Source of the DNA: Parasponia andersonii
Taxonomy: Eukaryota > Streptophyta > Magnoliopsida > Rosales > Cannabaceae
NCBI GenBank assembly: GCA_002914805.1
Contig: JXTB01000026.1
Location: 1,036,129 to 1,100,128 of the forward strand
Length of the DNA stretch: 64,000 bases
Reading direction: 5' to 3'
Shown: positions 22,141 to 32,670 of the stretch, in pieces
Numbering within the stretch: position 1 is the stretch's first letter
Layout of the letters: the number at the start of each line of letters is the position of its first letter
Notes under the pieces: model-generated
Databases searched by the model: none
Seen by the model: only the letters and a program-made list of their open reading frames with translations
Told to the model about the DNA's origin: nothing
Made by a program: the position numbers and the translations under genes

Positions 22141-25100
22141 ATGGCTTCAAATCAAGATCAGGAACTGCGCCCCATCGCAGATTCAGAGTTAGATTCACTA
22201 AGGAGGCAGCTCTGCCTCCCCAGAGAAGTGACACTACAACGGGTTGAGGGCTCTGCGGACTGGTATCTTCATCCTTCTACCCCCGAAGGCTCTTTTATTC
22301 TGGGCAGAAAGCATCTAGAATGGCTATGATTCCCACTTCCTCCCCTGATCCATCAATTCTTTGCTTTGACGGGTATCCATCCGATGCAGCTAAACACAAA
22401 CGGGGTCATGATTCTGATTGGGCTCTCCACCCTGTCAGTTCTCTACAACCTGCATATCGACCTGGAGGTGATCTTTTATGCCTATAAACTTACCCTCATC
22501 TCCAAGAAAGGCTCCTACCCTACCTTTTACCTCCAATCGCTGCCAGGATGCCACATCTTCTGGGGCCTGCCGCGGTCGGACAAACAATAGGACTCCCACG
22601 CCAGGCTATACGCCGTTGGAGGGGCGTGGTGCTCCCCTTGGGTGAACGGCGAGCACTTCCAATTTCCCTCAGCTTTCCTACAGAGTAAGTGCCAGGTTGT
22701 GATTTTCAGGTCTATGCTCTCCTTGTCGGTTATTGCTCACGTTATTTTGTCTTGTTCAGTCTCGGCAGAAGAGAATAGGTTTAAGCAACGTTTGTCAGTG
22801 GGGCGGCTCAAAAGCCTGGAGGGAATAGTCATATTCAGATCTCCCGGGGACTGCCGGCACATCCAGGCCGTCCTCAACCCCCTGGTGATGAACATGATGC
22901 CCAGGATGGTTTCATACCTCCCATTCCCTCTGGATACCTGGGTCATCACCAAGCACATGCAGAGCCGACTTGATGCCTCTGCCCTGAACCGATTCCGCCG
23001 GGATGAGCATGACAGAATCGCCATGGTGGGTCGGCAGGTTACGGCCTCAAGCCAATTGGCAGGCTCCAACGACTTGGTGGCGCCGTCTAGACACGAGCTC
23101 GAGGAGGCCGTGAGGCTTGTGGCCGCGGAGTGCGTCAAGCTCCACAGTGAGGAGGCCGCCGCCCCCAAGAAGGCTAAGGGTAGGTTCATCTTCACTTCCT
23201 TGAGCTACGTGGGTCAGATTGTGGCCGTGAGTTAAACATGTTATTTGTTCTTCGCAGGTTCTGAGACAGGCCCATCGGCTGACCCCTCACCCGTCAAGGG
23301 GGACGCCGCGACACATAAGGCTCGCGCCAAGGCACCCACTGGCCAGAACCTCATGGTGCTCTCAGGAGGTGAAATATCGGCAGTCCCCCGCTCTGACGCA
23401 GGCGGACCTCCATCCAGGGGACCATTTTCCACAGGGATCGTGCATGGGGAAGAGATGACACCGAGTCCGGCTGGGGGGTCTGCTGCAGCAATCTCGTCCA
23501 CCCCTGACTCCGGTTCGAAATCGAGCGCTGTTAGCCTCGGTGGGGAGATCGCCGAGCTCAGTGGAGGGGCTCCGAGATTGAAGTCTAGACTATCCTCCCC
23601 TCCCCCAGTCCCCATAAAGTGGCGACACGAGGATGACTCGTCTAACGAAGAAGAGGACTGGGTGGAGAAGAGGGGCAGGGTTGCCCCTTCGTCTGATAGT
23701 GACGACGGCGGGGCCATGATGACCCTTCTAAGGAGAAAAAGGTCGGTGCGCAGTGGCCTGCCCAGAGATGCACCACTTCCCTCTGTGGCCGATGGCACTC
23801 CTAGTGGCACTGAGCTTTCCTCTGTCCCTGCTACCACTGCTTCAGGGGCAGGCCCGGTCATTAAAGAGGATGCCCTCACGACCAGCAGGGCGGGGCCGTG
23901 TTCCCCAAGTGAGGGCGACACCCAAAGAGAGGGTCCAGCCGAAGAGCCGGAGCTGGAAGTGCTCTCTTTAGAGAATGTCAAGCTGTGCGTACTTTTGCGC
24001 AAGTTTGGTCCACTCGGTTGCTTCTATGTTTTCCAACATCTTTGCTAAACGCTGACCCCCCCCTTTTTTTTGTTTAATTTTCAGCTGGCTGCCATCTAGT
24101 CCTTCTATTCCTCTCGCGTCAGGGATCTAACCGAGGAGCTGAGTTTCTGCTCTGCACTGGCCGAGCGCAGCGAGGCCACCCTCGCCGAATTGAGGTCTGA
24201 CTTCGATATATATCGGAGCCTCAAGGAGGCAAGGGTCAGCAGTGTGGTGGCTCACGCTCTGAGCGTCGAGAGGACCAGACGCGAGGAGCTGGCTGCGAGG
24301 TTAGCTGAAGCGGAGGCTAACAAACTTGCCCACTCCAAGACTGCCAGACTAGCCCAGGACGAGCTAAGGGTCAAGGAGCAAGAGTTGTAGAGCACCGGGG
24401 CAGAGATGGGACTGGCCTTCATTGCTCATGACAGGGCTGTTGAAGACGCCAAGGAAGTGAGAAAAACCAAGGCGATAGCCAAGCTAGAGGCCCACTCTCT
24501 GCAATGCAGACTTGACCGGTCCAACGAGGTAAACCGATATCTCTTCTTGGATCACAAAAATCTGATGGGTGCTCAAGTGGAGATGTCTCGCAAACACAAC
24601 GAGGACCTTGTCGATATTAACACTTTTTTGGTCAACTTATCATAGTGGCAAGCGGAGCTCAGGCTGGCGGCGCTGAAGGATAGGCTGGCAGATGCGGAGA
24701 AATTGAAAACGAGGTACCAGAATTAGGTGGACGTCCTTTCTGCAGAAAGTTATAGGTCTGGCTGGGAGAATAGAGAATTCGAAGGCCACACTGAGGTGGT
24801 AACGCCAGACCAGTTTGACAAGCAGAAAGGTGTAGAGAGAGACCACTATTCCGTCAAGTATTACATGCAGCAGCTTGGGGACGAGATCAGCATCACGTAC
24901 CCGGCTGACGTGATGGAGATGCTTACTGCAGAAAAGGACGGGCCCTCTACATCTGCTTCTGGTGCTAAAGAGCCTACCTCGTCTCTCGGTCTGCCAGGTC
25001 GAATTTCGGAAGCCCCTGATGGTCAGCCTGCTTCCAGAGTCTCAATTGGTGAGGGGTTTGGTGCGGTCATTGTATCTAGTGACGAATCCGATCCTGATAC

Positions 25101-25167
25101 GCCACCCTCCACCGGGGCTGGTTCGAGTGTCGTGACTGGCTGTGCTCCCTTGGTCGGAGGTAATTAG
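22141..25167 (+). pseudogene. Antisense spliced ORF of the Tat element (gypsy-type transposon domain plus coiled coil)
   Basis: Four exons, 22141-22684, 22760-23179, 23258-23988 and 24085-25167, all with GT-AG borders, join in a single phase to 926 codons. Exon 1 and early exon 2 resemble the plant 'putative gypsy type transposon' domain: LPREVTL, FPLPPLIHQFF-LTGIHPMQL, an ILIGLSTL block, and FYLQSLPG-HIFWGLP. Exon 3 is low-complexity, Ser/Pro/Gly/Asp-rich and probably disordered. Exon 4 is a long Ala/Glu/Leu/Arg coiled coil (24112-24645), then an acidic tail ending in TAG. Premature stops lie at 22327 (TGA), 22588, 24097, 24388, 24643 and 24724 (all TAG), so no full product is made. The role of such proteins is unknown. 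An antisense ORF before the 3' LTR is known in Tat relatives such as Grande and Retand. Confidence 0.75.
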
Positions 25168-25908
25168 GGCCCATAAATTTGTACATTTGTAAAGCTTTCC
25201 CCAATTGTAATTCTCCGTGTAAATAATAAAAATAGTGCAATTCTCTTTAGTCTGTTTTCTTTTTCTTTGTTGACCGCGTCCGGGGTAGAGTTAAACCTTA
25301 TTGTAGTTGTCTGTATAAATAATTGTGGATGACTCGGATGGGCATAATCTTGGACTATTAGTGAGTCCTTCTCGAGCCATGACTATTAAGATTAGTTTCA
25401 GAGATAGGGATGCGAGCTTTGCCTCGTCCGGTTTTACTGAGGTGTAACTTTTGTTATGGTTTGTTTTGGCAGAGTTCGACCCGACGTGTGGCTGGACTTC
25501 TCCGACCCCAAATGGGACCGTGCTCGGATTCAGCTCCAAGGATTGGTCGACCATTTTTTGGACCCGTCTTTGCAAAAGAGAAAGCCTGGGCTCGGCTCTT
25601 ACTGGGAACAAACACGGCTCTATCACTCCGATGTCTCCCTACGAGTCCGTTCGCGACCCGCCTTCCGTAAATAAGGCTTATGATCGCGCACCATTGTTGA
25701 CTATATGCTTTGTACTTTTAGGGCATAATAAACAAACTTTTAATCTTAATTTTTGTCCTTCACGTTTGGCCTGGTACTGGACTGCCTCCAACCAGTAGAC
25801 TCCAAATTCGTTCACATCCCGCCCATGCGCAAATAAATCATCCCCCATCAGACCCTGCTTTCCTTTAGCCATTTGTAGAGCTAAAATGTTCCTTAGGGGG
25901 TTTGCTGG
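25168..25908. other. Non-coding spacer of the Tat element
   Basis: No conserved coding lies between the antisense gene and the tandem repeats. The frames of 70-115 codons on both strands overlap each other and show no family motif. Confidence 0.5.
25205..25235 (+). terminator. Polyadenylation-like region of the antisense gene
   Basis: CAATTGTAATTCTCCGTG and then AAATAATAAAAATAGTGC lie 40-70 bp after the stop codon, matching the loose plant signal of a TGTA-like element plus an AATAAA-like motif. Confidence 0.4.
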
Positions 25909-26607
25909 CAAGTTCTTGAGTTGCGGACCCCTTTTCTCCTCGTACGTTTTCTCGGGTAATTGGTAAGCGTTTTATTGCACGATTTGATTCCCAGAGTACG
26001 ATCTTTTTCGAGGTCTGCTGGCAAGTTTCAATTGCGCAGCTCTTCCCTCTTCGCACATTTTCTCAGGCCATCGACAAGCATTTTATTGCACGATGTGATT
26101 CCCATAGTACGATTGTTTTCGGTCTGCTGGCAAGTTTTTGGTTGCACGGCTCTTTCCTCTTCGTACATTTTCTCGGGTCGTCGACGAGCGACGTGACTCC
26201 CATAGTACGAATGTTTTTAAGGTCTGCTGGCAAGTTTTTGTTGCACAGCTCTTTCCACTTCGTATGTTTTCTCGAGTCGTCGACGAGTGATAGTACGAAT
26301 GTTTTTAAGGTCTGCTGGCAAGTTTTTGTTGCACAGCTCTTTCCACTTCGTATGTTTTCTCGAGTCGTCGACGAGTGACGTGACTCCCATAGTACGAGCA
26401 TTTTTTAGGTCTGCTGGTAAGTTTTTTGTTGCACAGCTCTTTCCACTTCGTACATTTTCTCGGGTCGTCGACGAGCGACGTGACTCCCATAGTACGAGCA
26501 TTTTTTAGGTCTGCTGGTAAGTTTTTGGTTGCACAGCTCTCTCCTCTTTGTAGATTTTCTCGGGTTGTCGACGAGCGACTTGACTCCCATAGTACGAGCG
26601 TTTTTGA
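25909..26607. repeat. About 100-bp tandem repeat, seven copies, inside the Tat element
   Basis: GGTCTGCTGGCAAGTTTTTG anchors units at about 25909, 26012, 26121, 26221, 26309, 26408 and 26508 (spacing 103, 109, 100, 88, 99 and 100). Each unit continues with GCACAGCTCTTTCC-CTTCGTA, TTTTCTCGGGTCGTCGACGA and CGTGACTCCCATAGTACGA. The central copies are nearly identical and the outer ones diverged. Tat elements often carry such arrays in this 3' region. Confidence 0.92.
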
Positions 26608-26609
26608 GG

Positions 26610-26980
26610 CGAGTCATTCGTATGGTCTGCAACTGTGGCACACCTTTTTCTGTGGCAATCCGGTATGATTTTTCGCCTGTGCAACTGAGGCGTACGATCT
26701 GCCATTGTGGGCAGACCCTTTCCAGTGGCAACCCGGTTTTGCCTATGCAACTGAGGCATAGGGTCAGCCACTATGGGCGGACCATTTTCTGTAGTAGCCT
26801 GGTATGCCCCTTTTGCTTGTGCAAATAAAACTTTAGGTCTGCCACTGTGGGCAGACCTTTTTCCATGTGGCAGAAGACCTGACCTGTTTCGGAATTAAGA
26901 CTTTTAATAATATAAGCGTTCACATGGGTCTCACGCATGAATAGTGTGTGGGGTCTGCCACTGTGGGCAGACCCCTTTTC
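26610..26980. repeat. Second, diverged repeat module (TCTGCCACTGTGGGCAGACC)
   Basis: Words of the type TCTGCCA-TGTGGGCAGACC-TTTTCC, then GGCAACCCGGT, then TGTGCAACTGAGGC recur near 26622, 26696, 26763, 26836 and 26954. Each GTCTGCC-GGCAGAC word is also a short palindrome. Confidence 0.75.
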
Positions 26981-27335
26981 CATAGCAATCCAAAAGATGA
27001 ATCCATGCTGCAAAAAAAAAAAAGAACTTGATCTGTTTAAGATTTAAGCTTTTCAACAACATAGGCATTCACATGGTCTTACATCATATGTATGTCCCTT
27101 ACACGTGATACTTTTTCAAGTGCTAACCGTTCCACGTGTTCGGCAAATTCTTCCCCGCCTTGAGTTCCTTCAGTACATAAGCACCATTGTCGAACGCTTT
27201 GATCACCTCATAGGGTCCAATCCAATTGGAGTCCAGTTTCGAGGAATTCCAGGTTCTAGCTTTCAGGACCCAATCCCCGGCGTTAAATCGTCGGGCACTA
27301 ACCTTTTTCGCATAGTAGGGCCTAGCCTACTGGTG

Positions 27336-28325
27336 CTATGAAGCTAAGTGGACCAGGGCCATGTTTCTCGTTTCTTCCAGGAGGTCTGTGTTACGGCTTA
27401 ACTGACGTTCGTTTAAGGGGGCATCTTTTACCACTTCGGAGTGGAGGGTCGGGAGGCCAACCTCAGTCGGGATCACAGCCTCTGATCCATAGACCATGGT
27501 GAATAGCGTTCTCCCAATAGACCTCTGCTCTGTGGTTTGATGGGCCCACACAACGGCCGACAGTTCTTCTAACCATTTGCCTTTAGCCTTCTGTAAGTTC
27601 TTTTTGATGTTGTTGAATATGGCTTTGTTCGTTGCCTCTGCCTGGCCATTCCCCTGAGGGTAGTTCACGGAAGAGAAACTGAGCCTTATATCATATAGCT
27701 CGCACAACTCCTTGAGTTTAGCATTTTGGAACTGCATGCCATGATCGGAGTGTATCTCTTTCGGGATCCCAAACCGACAGATTATGTTCTTCCAGATGAA
27801 GTTAATCGTGTCTACCTTATTAACGGTCGTGTAGGCTTCGGCCTCTACCTATTTGGTGAAGTAATCCGTGGCCAGCAAGACGTACCTCTTTCCTCCTGGA
27901 CTTCTGGGGAGCTCTCTAACGATGTCTAGACCCTATTTGGCAAACGGCCAAGGGGTTATGTTCGAATGAAGTATCTCCGCGAGCTGACGTTTCATTGGGG
28001 CGAACCTCTGGCATTTATCATATTTTTTGACGAATCAGGCTACCTCTGCCATCATGTATGGCCAAAAGTATCCGGCCGTTAGAGCCTTGTGGGCGAGGTT
28101 GCGTCCACCAGAGTGGTTGCCACATACTCCCTCGTGGATTTCCTCCATCAGTTTTTGTGCTTCGACGGGACCTATACACCATAGCATCGGACCCATTGTC
28201 GATCTCCTATATAACTGTTCACCCACCATCGAGTACCTGGCAGCTCTCAATCTGACTGACTTGCTTCCCGGGGGTCTGCGGGCAGGTTCCCCAACGTCAA
28301 ATACTGTGTGATGGGTTTTATCCAC
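27336..28325 (-). pseudogene. Integrase domain of the Tat-type element
   Basis: On the - strand it starts with a zinc-binding type N-terminus (EEIHEGVCGNHSGG, then YDKCQRFAP). The catalytic triad follows: GLDIV, HSDHGMQF and NGQAEATNKA, the last giving the Glu, as in DNA integration by the copia/gypsy integrase family. In-frame stops interrupt it: A-stop-FVKK, FAK-stop-GLDIV and FTK-stop-VEAEA. The last two sit where relatives have Trp. It follows the second RNase H directly, in gypsy order. Confidence 0.9.
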
Positions 28326-28408
28326 CCTTTGTCAGCAGCTCCGGTTACGAATACATGGTGTGCAGGGGTCTGCAGGGGGTCCTCCATGCTCCTGCCTTCT
28401 AAGAGAAC

Positions 28409-29277
28409 TTATATGCTTCCAACCGTACCCCCGGTGAATGCACTCTTAGCTAGCTTGTCGGCCCTCTGGTTCATCTCCCTTGGGATTGGTTCGATATTGA
28501 AATTGCCAAAGCGAGCTTTTGCTCCCATTACCTTGGAGAAGTACCTGTGCAACCTCGATTCTTTTACTTCGAAGTCTCCCCTGACCTGACCAGCAATCAA
28601 CTGCGAGTCGGTCTTTACTGCAATGTCCTCCACTCCGAAGTGCAGTGCCAGCTCAAGGCCTTGCAGTAGTGCCTCGTACTCTGCCTCATTGTTAGTCACC
28701 TGGAAGCCGAGCCTCAATGCCTTCTCAATTTTGAGACCCATTAGGGTCTGCAAGACTATCCCAATATCTGACCCTGAGGCATTCGTAGACCCGTCGATGT
28801 GGAGCGTCCAGGCTGAAAGGGGGAAGAGTTGCGACATCTGATACGGGTCATGCTGCTTGCCGAAGGATTCGATTTCCACCAGAAATCCGCCATGACCTGT
28901 CCTTTCTTCGCCGCTCGAGGCCGATACTCGATATCGTATATTTCCAGCTCGATGGCCCATTTGGTCAGTCGTCCCGACAAGTCTGGCTTGGCCAAAATTT
29001 GATAGATAGGGAAATTCGTATATACGGTGACCGAGTGTGCCTCAAAGTACTACTGGAGTTTCTTTTTAGCGTTGACCAGAGCAAGGACCAGCTTTTCTGC
29101 CATGCTATATCGCATCTCGGTATCCAGGAGCATGCAGCTTATATAAAACACCGGTTTCTGTTTGCCGTCTTCCTCGATGAACAGTACGACGCTGATCGCT
29201 ACCTCGAATACTACTAAATAGGCGTACAGGCGCTCCCCCTCTACCGTGGAAGCCAGGATATCTGTCAGTGTCCTGTC
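28409..29277 (-). pseudogene. Tandem RNase H domains (gypsy RH plus second RH) of the Tat-type element
   Basis: The part next to the reverse transcriptase (about 28800-29277) is the ordinary gypsy RNase H with KPVFYIS, EMRYSMAEK and GRLTKWAIELE-YDIEYRPR. It is interrupted by a stop at LQ-stop-YFEAH. The second (28409-28830) is a complete-looking RNase H: HIDGSTNASGSDIG, TNNEAEYEALL, AVKTDSQLI and PREMNQRADKLAK supply Asp, Glu, Asp, Asp. This duplicate RNase H defines Tat-clade elements, where it is thought to take over RNA removal during reverse transcription. Confidence 0.88.
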
Positions 29278-30546
29278 CTATTCCTCCCCCCAAATGACAG
29301 TAGAGCTTTTCTTCAAGCATTGGAAGAAAGGCTTGCATTGGTCGAACATCTTGGAGACGAATTGGCTGAGAGCGGCTATCTTCCCAGCCAGGCGTTGGAC
29401 CTCCCGAACGGTCGAGGGTCTCTGTACATTCGCGATCGAGGTCAGCTGGGTCGGGTTTGCCTCAATACCCCTCCTGCTCACGATATGCCCTAGGAATTGT
29501 CTAGAGGATACCCCAAACGTACATTTCTTGGGATTCAGACGCATCTGATGTTGCCTCAAAATTTGAAAACATTCATCTAGGTGCTTGAAATGGTCTGAAT
29601 CTTCCATGCTCTTCACGACCATACCGTCGATGTAGACCTCCATTGTCTTCCCTAGAAGCCTGGCAAACATTTTATTTATGAACCTTTGGTAGGTTGCCCC
29701 CGCATTCTTCAGGCCAAATGACATATGCCTGTAGCAATACAGACCATGCTCCGTGATAAAAGCCGTGTGAATCTGGTCCTCTGCGTACAGAGGGATCTGG
29801 TTGTACCCAGAGTAGGCATCCAGAAAGCTCATTCTGTTGAATCCCTCCGTCGCATCTACCATTTGGTCGATTCTTGTCAGGGGAAAGCTATCCTTCGAGC
29901 AGGCCTTGTTCAGGTTGGTGAAGTCTATGCAAATATGGTCGTCGCTGTTTTTCTTTTTCACCACTACCGGGTTGGAGACCCAACGCGGGTATATGCACTC
30001 CCTGATCAGACCGCTCTCCAGCAGCTTCGCTACCTCCCTGTTGATCGCCCTGTTTTTCTCTGGCGCGAACCTTCGGGGTTTCTGCCTGACTGAAGGGAAA
30101 TTGGGTTCTATGTTCAACCGGTGGCAGGAGTGTGCGGGGTCTATCCCAGGCATGTCGTCATCGGACCACGCGAAGACGTCCTCGTTTCGCTTCAGGGATC
30201 CTAACATCTCGTTCTTTTGCTCCTCAGGTAATAAGGCCCCAATTAGAATCACCTTCGCCAGTTCTACCTTTTTCAAAGGGATCGCTACCAACTCCTCGAT
30301 CGTGAATTCTAGACCGTCAGACTCCTCTTCGATTCGCTTCATGTACGCTGGCAGGCGGTCCTTTGATTGCCATCCGTCCCCGATTGCGGTGCTTGCACCC
30401 GCGTCGGCTCCCCTTAGGGCAGCTAAAAGCCATTTCTTTGCGGAGGCCTGGTCTCCCTTGATGTCTATCGTGTAGGTACTGTCCTTTAATAGACATCTTA
30501 AGACCTGGTGGAGGGTGGAAGTGACCCATGTATGGCGTGGATCCAT
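29278..30546 (-). pseudogene. Reverse transcriptase domain of the Tat-type element, catalytic motif altered
   Basis: A 422-codon open stretch carries the gypsy reverse-transcriptase blocks: KPRRFAPEKNRAI, LLESGLIRE, YPRWVSNPVVVKKK, ICIDFTNLNKACSKDSFPL, SFLDAYSGYNQI, FGLKNAGATYQR and LNPKKCTFGV. The metal-binding box reads YIDGM (29620-29634) where YVDDM is usual, so the second aspartate is lost and polymerase activity is not expected. The frame is open, so it looks more conserved than gag. Confidence 0.92.
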
Positions 30547-30637
30547 CCCCTTCCCATGATAACGTTGAAGGAGGACTGGCAGTCAATGACGACAAAATCC
30601 ACGTCTAAGCATCTCTCAGCAGTGCAGACATTCAGGG

Positions 30638-31033
30638 TCACAATGCCCAAGGGCAGACCCTCGTGCTGTCGAAAGCGAATAGCGGCTGACAGGTCGGCCT
30701 GAGTGCACTTCGATCCAGACCCATATTCTCAAATGTGCTGAGGAACAGGATATCGACGCTGCTTCCACCATCGACCAGGACCTTTCTGACCAATGCAGAG
30801 CCGATTTGCAATTTAATCACCAAGGGGTCATCGTGAGGCTGGCGTACCGTAGTTAAATCTTGCTGGGTGAAAACGATGGGGGCGGCAGAGGTGCGGCTTT
30901 CCCCTGACATCAAATGGTTAACGGAATGGCCCATCCCCCTCAACCGCTTCACCCTACCTTCAGCTCTTTTAAGGTATTTTTCCTTCTCCTCTTGATCCTG
31001 GGTCGGCTCTGACTTGCCCACGATGGTCGGCAC
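30638..31033 (-). pseudogene. Aspartic protease region of the Tat-type element
   Basis: The frame contains DDPLVIKLQIGSALVRKVLVDGGSSVDILFL. The active-site triplet reads DGG where DTG/DSG/DGG occur in retroelement proteases, followed by the typical SSVDILF. It lies between the gag zinc finger and the reverse transcriptase and would process the polyprotein. The frame is separated from gag by stops near 31045-31075. Confidence 0.82.
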
Positions 31034-32560
31034 TATCCTCAGGGTCTATTCTCCTAATCCAGAGGCTTAGGTCTGCTTCCCTTTCTCAGGCCTGGTGATG
31101 TCTTCCAGTGGCTGGGCTCCGCTGGTTTTCACGTACTATTTTAACCTGTCGGCATGGATCGCCATCATGACCTGTGCATAAAGGTTGCGGCAGTGGATGG
31201 TGTCGTGCCCGAAGTCTTTGTGGAACTGGCAATACCTATTCTTGTTCTTCATATGCTCAGGGATGCCAGATTTGGGCGGGTCTTTGAAAATGCCCATGTC
31301 CTTATTTTGGAGGTAGATCACGTCGATCGGGGTGTTGAGCTCATACTTCGGCAGAGGGTCATGGGACGTCTTCCTCCTCTTGCCACCTTCCTGACTGTCT
31401 CGGATGGGGGTTTCCTACTTCGGAGCCGGTCCTTGGCCCAGTGAGGGCCTCTTCACTCCTTGCGGGGCTGGGGTTTGTACCGACGTCGTTGTTATCGCGG
31501 TGGAGGTCTTGGGTGCCTTCTGGTGGCTTTTCAGCACCCTGAATACCCCTTCTGACTTTGCCTGGATGTCCGCCATATCGTACGGAAGATTCAGAAGGAG
31601 GTGGTTTGATAACATTGATCCTGGCTGCAGGCCTCTGACGAATGAGCCTGTGGCTTGGACCGAGTCGGCGTTATGGACCAGTAACATTACCTCGAGGAAA
31701 CGCGAGAGATACTCTCGTGGGGACTCATCTGCAGCCTGCTCTAACTGGTCTAGGTCTCGCATGGTTTTTTGCTGTCTCCGGACACCTGCGTACTACTTTA
31801 GAAAAAGTTTGCAGAAGTCTTCGAACCCATTTATGGATTTTTTTGGGAGTTGTCTGAACCATAACAGGGCTGGTCCTGCCAGAGTCGTAGAGAAGACTTT
31901 ACAAGTTACGGTCTCGTCCCTAGTTTCCAGGGCCATCTTCTATTGAAAGTGGTATATGTGATCGAGGGGGTCGGTTTTCCCCTCGAACGGCCTAAAGGTC
32001 GGGGTCGTGAAGTCCCTCGGCCTTGGCACCATCTGGATCCAGTCGGCGAAGGCCGTCTGGTTGATCCCTCGCACAGTTTGCTCTGCCAAATCGTCGGGGG
32101 TATGGCTGTGATGGGCCCCGAGTTTCTTACCCAACTCCGCCATCATCTCTTGCTTCTAGTCGGGAGGCGTACCTCCTGGGCTTCCATGGCGTCTTCCGCC
32201 CATTGCCCCCCTAGTTTGGAGGGGTCTCGACTGGCTTTGCCGTGCCCTCCGCATCCGTGATGCGGAGGGGGCGGGAGCTTCTCCTTGTGGTTGACTTCCG
32301 AATTCTTGGTGGACCTCTTCATCAAAATCTTCTCTCCGCTGGGTCCTGTCTTCGCTCGCCAGCAACCCCTCGAGGCGGGTGTTATCTTTGTATACTTCTG
32401 TGACTTCGTCCCTTAAACCCAGGACGGCTTCGTGGGCCATGTCTGCCTTCCGATTTGCTTTCGCCAGGGCGGCAAGCATCTGATCCAGCTTCTACTCCAG
32501 ATCTGGTCGTGCTTCTCGGGAGCTCCCTTTGGCGTCGGGACGTGTGCTCCTAGTTGTCAT
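31034..32560 (-). pseudogene. Gag of the Tat-type element, decayed
   Basis: The likely start is the ATG at 32560, 110 bp after the 5' LTR. A charged coiled-coil N-terminus (LAALAKANRKADMAHEAV) is followed by the capsid region (PFEGKTDPLDHIYHF, TLAGPALLWFRQLP, ADESPREYLSRF, GLQPGS). Then comes a zinc finger of the Tat gag type, RYCQFHKDFGHDTIHC. The same frame is broken by TAG codons after LE, PPD, HFQ, LFLK and RLK, and by a TAA and a TAG further on. Most of these sit where Gln would be natural. Confidence 0.85.
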
Positions 32561-32649
32561 CCTTGAGGGTACCCTCAGACGTTGTATGGCTTTTTGTTCG
32601 GGGAAAGCGTGATCGTGAGTCTCCTATTCTTTTTCTCACGCTCAACCGA

Positions 32650-32670
32650 TTCCCACAGACGGCACCAAAC
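32650..32670 (-). promoter_or_regulatory. Primer-binding region of the Tat-type element
   Basis: On the - strand, directly after the 5' LTR, the sequence reads GTTTGGTGCCGTCTGTGGGA, the conserved start of many plant gypsy internal regions. I do not assign the primer tRNA. Confidence 0.7.

Noticed and set aside
22737-23195. 152-codon open frame on the - strand
   Set aside because: Shadow of exon 2 of the same + strand gene, whose phase continues correctly across both introns.
23241-24002. 253-codon open frame on the - strand
   Set aside because: It is the reverse shadow of exon 3 of the antisense (+) gene. The region is GC-rich and low in stops on all frames, and the - strand product has no family resemblance.
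25909-26607. Regular repeats resembling a CRISPR array
   Set aside because: The copies are head-to-tail with no unique spacers, and the host is a plant; this is a retrotransposon tandem array.
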